Assembly (NCBI GenBank): GCA_902806375.1
Contig: CADCWK010000210.1
Span: 1-5,216, forward strand
DNA: 5,216 nucleotides
Reading direction: 5' to 3'
From: an uncultured Thermomicrobiales bacterium
GTDB lineage: Bacteria; Chloroflexota; Chloroflexia; Thermomicrobiales; UBA6265
In this document: in pieces, positions 4,819 to 5,216 of the stretch
Layout of the letters: each line of letters begins with the position of its first letter
Position numbering within the stretch: the stretch's first letter is position 1
Program-made: the position numbers and the translations under genes
Notes under the pieces: model-generated
Databases searched by the model: none
What the model saw: the letters and a program-made list of their open reading frames with translations, nothing else
What the model was told of the DNA's origin: nothing

Positions 4819-4885
4819 CCGGCCAGTGGAGGGGATAACGGGCGGGATGGTCAGCGGGGTACCCGTAGCATAACGCACTGGCCGG
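4819..4885. repeat. 10-bp perfect inverted repeat enclosing 47 nt
   Basis: CCGGCCAGTG (4819-4828) pairs with CACTGGCCGG (4876-4885). Inside are two ATAACG direct copies (4835-4840 and 4870-4875), the second abutting the right arm, and a GGGTACCC palindrome (4857-4864). It could be a structured leader for the minus-strand gene at 4703 or a protein-binding region. No function is assigned. Confidence 0.5.
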
Positions 4886-4944
4886 CGGACGGCAGCGTTG
4901 GCCGAGTCACTGCCCGTGCCCGGGTCCCGGCCTCTCCCCACTGC

Positions 4945-5017
4945 CCACGCTGACCAGATTCTCCTATCCGGTCGTCACCCCAGCGTGGCCGGTTTGATTC
5001 CCGCCTGACCCAGCGTG
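4945..5017. repeat. Three CAGCGTG elements, one inverted
   Basis: CAGCGTG occurs at 4981-4987 and 5011-5017 on the plus strand, 30 bp apart, each followed within a few bases by GTTTGA. The inverse, CACGCTG, lies at 4946-4952; with one more base it forms an 8-bp inverted repeat with 4981-4988. The spacing, near three helical turns, would place sites on the same DNA face. They lie 150-225 bp upstream of the gene starting at 5170. Confidence 0.4.
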
Positions 5018-5169
5018 TTTGACTGGCCCACTTCATGCGTCAGCTCTATCGTGCATTGTCGGCACTATTACCCCGGTACACGATCCAGGGTTCGTCGACG
5101 TGAGGGACAGTCGGTGAACGCACGCTCGTTGAGCGAGTCGAACGGGTCCCTGATTCAGAAAGGGTAGAC

Positions 5170-5216
5170 ATGAACGTGTTCCGTACCTCTGCATCCACCG
5201 GTCTCGCTTCAGCGAT
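5170..5216 (+). CDS. Start of a plus-strand gene, first 15 codons only
   Basis: An ATG at 5170 follows AAAGGG (5159-5164) with a 5-nt spacer, a good ribosome site. The readable residues are Met-Asn-Val-Phe-Arg-Thr-Ser-Ala-Ser-Thr-Gly-Leu-Ala-Ser-Ala and the window ends there. A single Arg followed by small and hydrophobic residues could be the beginning of a signal peptide, but the stretch is too short to identify a product. Confidence 0.6.
   Translation, partial: MNVFRTSASTGLASA

Larger units (their letters stand above)
4716..5169. other. Intergenic region, no supported gene, several short repeats
   Basis: About 450 bp between divergently transcribed genes. Open frames here (4600-4941 and 4851-5036 minus, 4693-4953 plus) show no domain or ribosome site. 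It contains a 10-bp inverted repeat enclosing 47 nt (4819-4885), three CAGCGTG elements (4945-5017), a CGTCGACG palindrome (5093-5100) and a small CGCTC/GAGCG hairpin at about 5122-5134. A TTGACT hexamer at 5019-5024 is -35-like but has no well-spaced -10, so no promoter is called. I see no tRNA or known riboswitch. Confidence 0.6.

Noticed and set aside
4269..4838. Plus-strand open frame of 189 codons
   Set aside because: Low-complexity Arg/Gly/Pro composition, no ribosome site and no domain; the opposite strand carries a more protein-like sequence over the same bases.
4988..5010. GGTTTGATTCCCGCC resembling a tRNA T-arm
   Set aside because: The putative arm does not pair properly and no acceptor, D or anticodon stems can be drawn around it.
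1..5216. CRISPR array, transposon, phage-defence or toxin-antitoxin system
   Set aside because: No regularly spaced direct repeats with unique spacers, no transposase or nuclease motifs and no small paired genes of those families were found on either strand.

Overview
The window reads as GC-rich bacterial chromosome, most likely from the Chloroflexota (Thermomicrobia / Sphaerobacter-like lineage). This is inferred from three things: the strong GC bias; a lysozyme-like domain ending in a Gly-Arg-Arg-x-Glu-Trp-Val-Cys tail; and a small exported protein built from Gly-Thr-Pro and Ala-Thr-Pro repeats. Secreted proteins of both styles are common in that group as I remember it. No rRNA or tRNA is present to confirm the lineage.

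Layout. Bases 2-253 (+) are the 3' end of a secreted transglycosylase/lysozyme-like gene, closed by a perfect 17-bp-stem terminator. Facing it on the minus strand are three genes, in transcription order: a PAP2-family membrane lipid phosphatase (3112 to 2471), a diacylglycerol-kinase-like lipid kinase (2417 to 1395) and a transglutaminase-like cysteine-peptidase-fold protein (1302 to 346). The first two are 53 bp apart and probably form an operon. The third has its own candidate promoter in a 92-bp gap. That promoter's 19-bp spacer, filled by a 15-bp palindrome, resembles a MerR-family site.

A gene-poor divergent region (about 3113-3821) follows, with GC-rich inverted and direct repeats and one AT-rich promoter-like island. 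It leads into a 107-aa exported Thr-Pro-repeat protein (3822-4145, +) with its own strong terminator. A small minus-strand protein of about 104 aa (4703 to 4389), which looks like a conserved but unassigned family, comes next. A further 450 bp or so without a recognisable gene holds several short inverted and direct repeats. It ends at the first 15 codons of a new plus-strand gene (5170 onward).

How the genes may work together. The PAP2 phosphatase and the lipid kinase catalyse opposing reactions on lipid phosphates, so they plausibly manage one pool of phosphatidic acid/diacylglycerol or an isoprenoid phosphate at the membrane. The other genes have no evident biochemical link to them. I see no mobile element, CRISPR array, toxin-antitoxin or phage-defence module. 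The window is largely ordinary; the more unusual items are the MerR-like promoter, the non-canonical kinase motifs, the Thr-Pro repeat protein and the small minus-strand protein.
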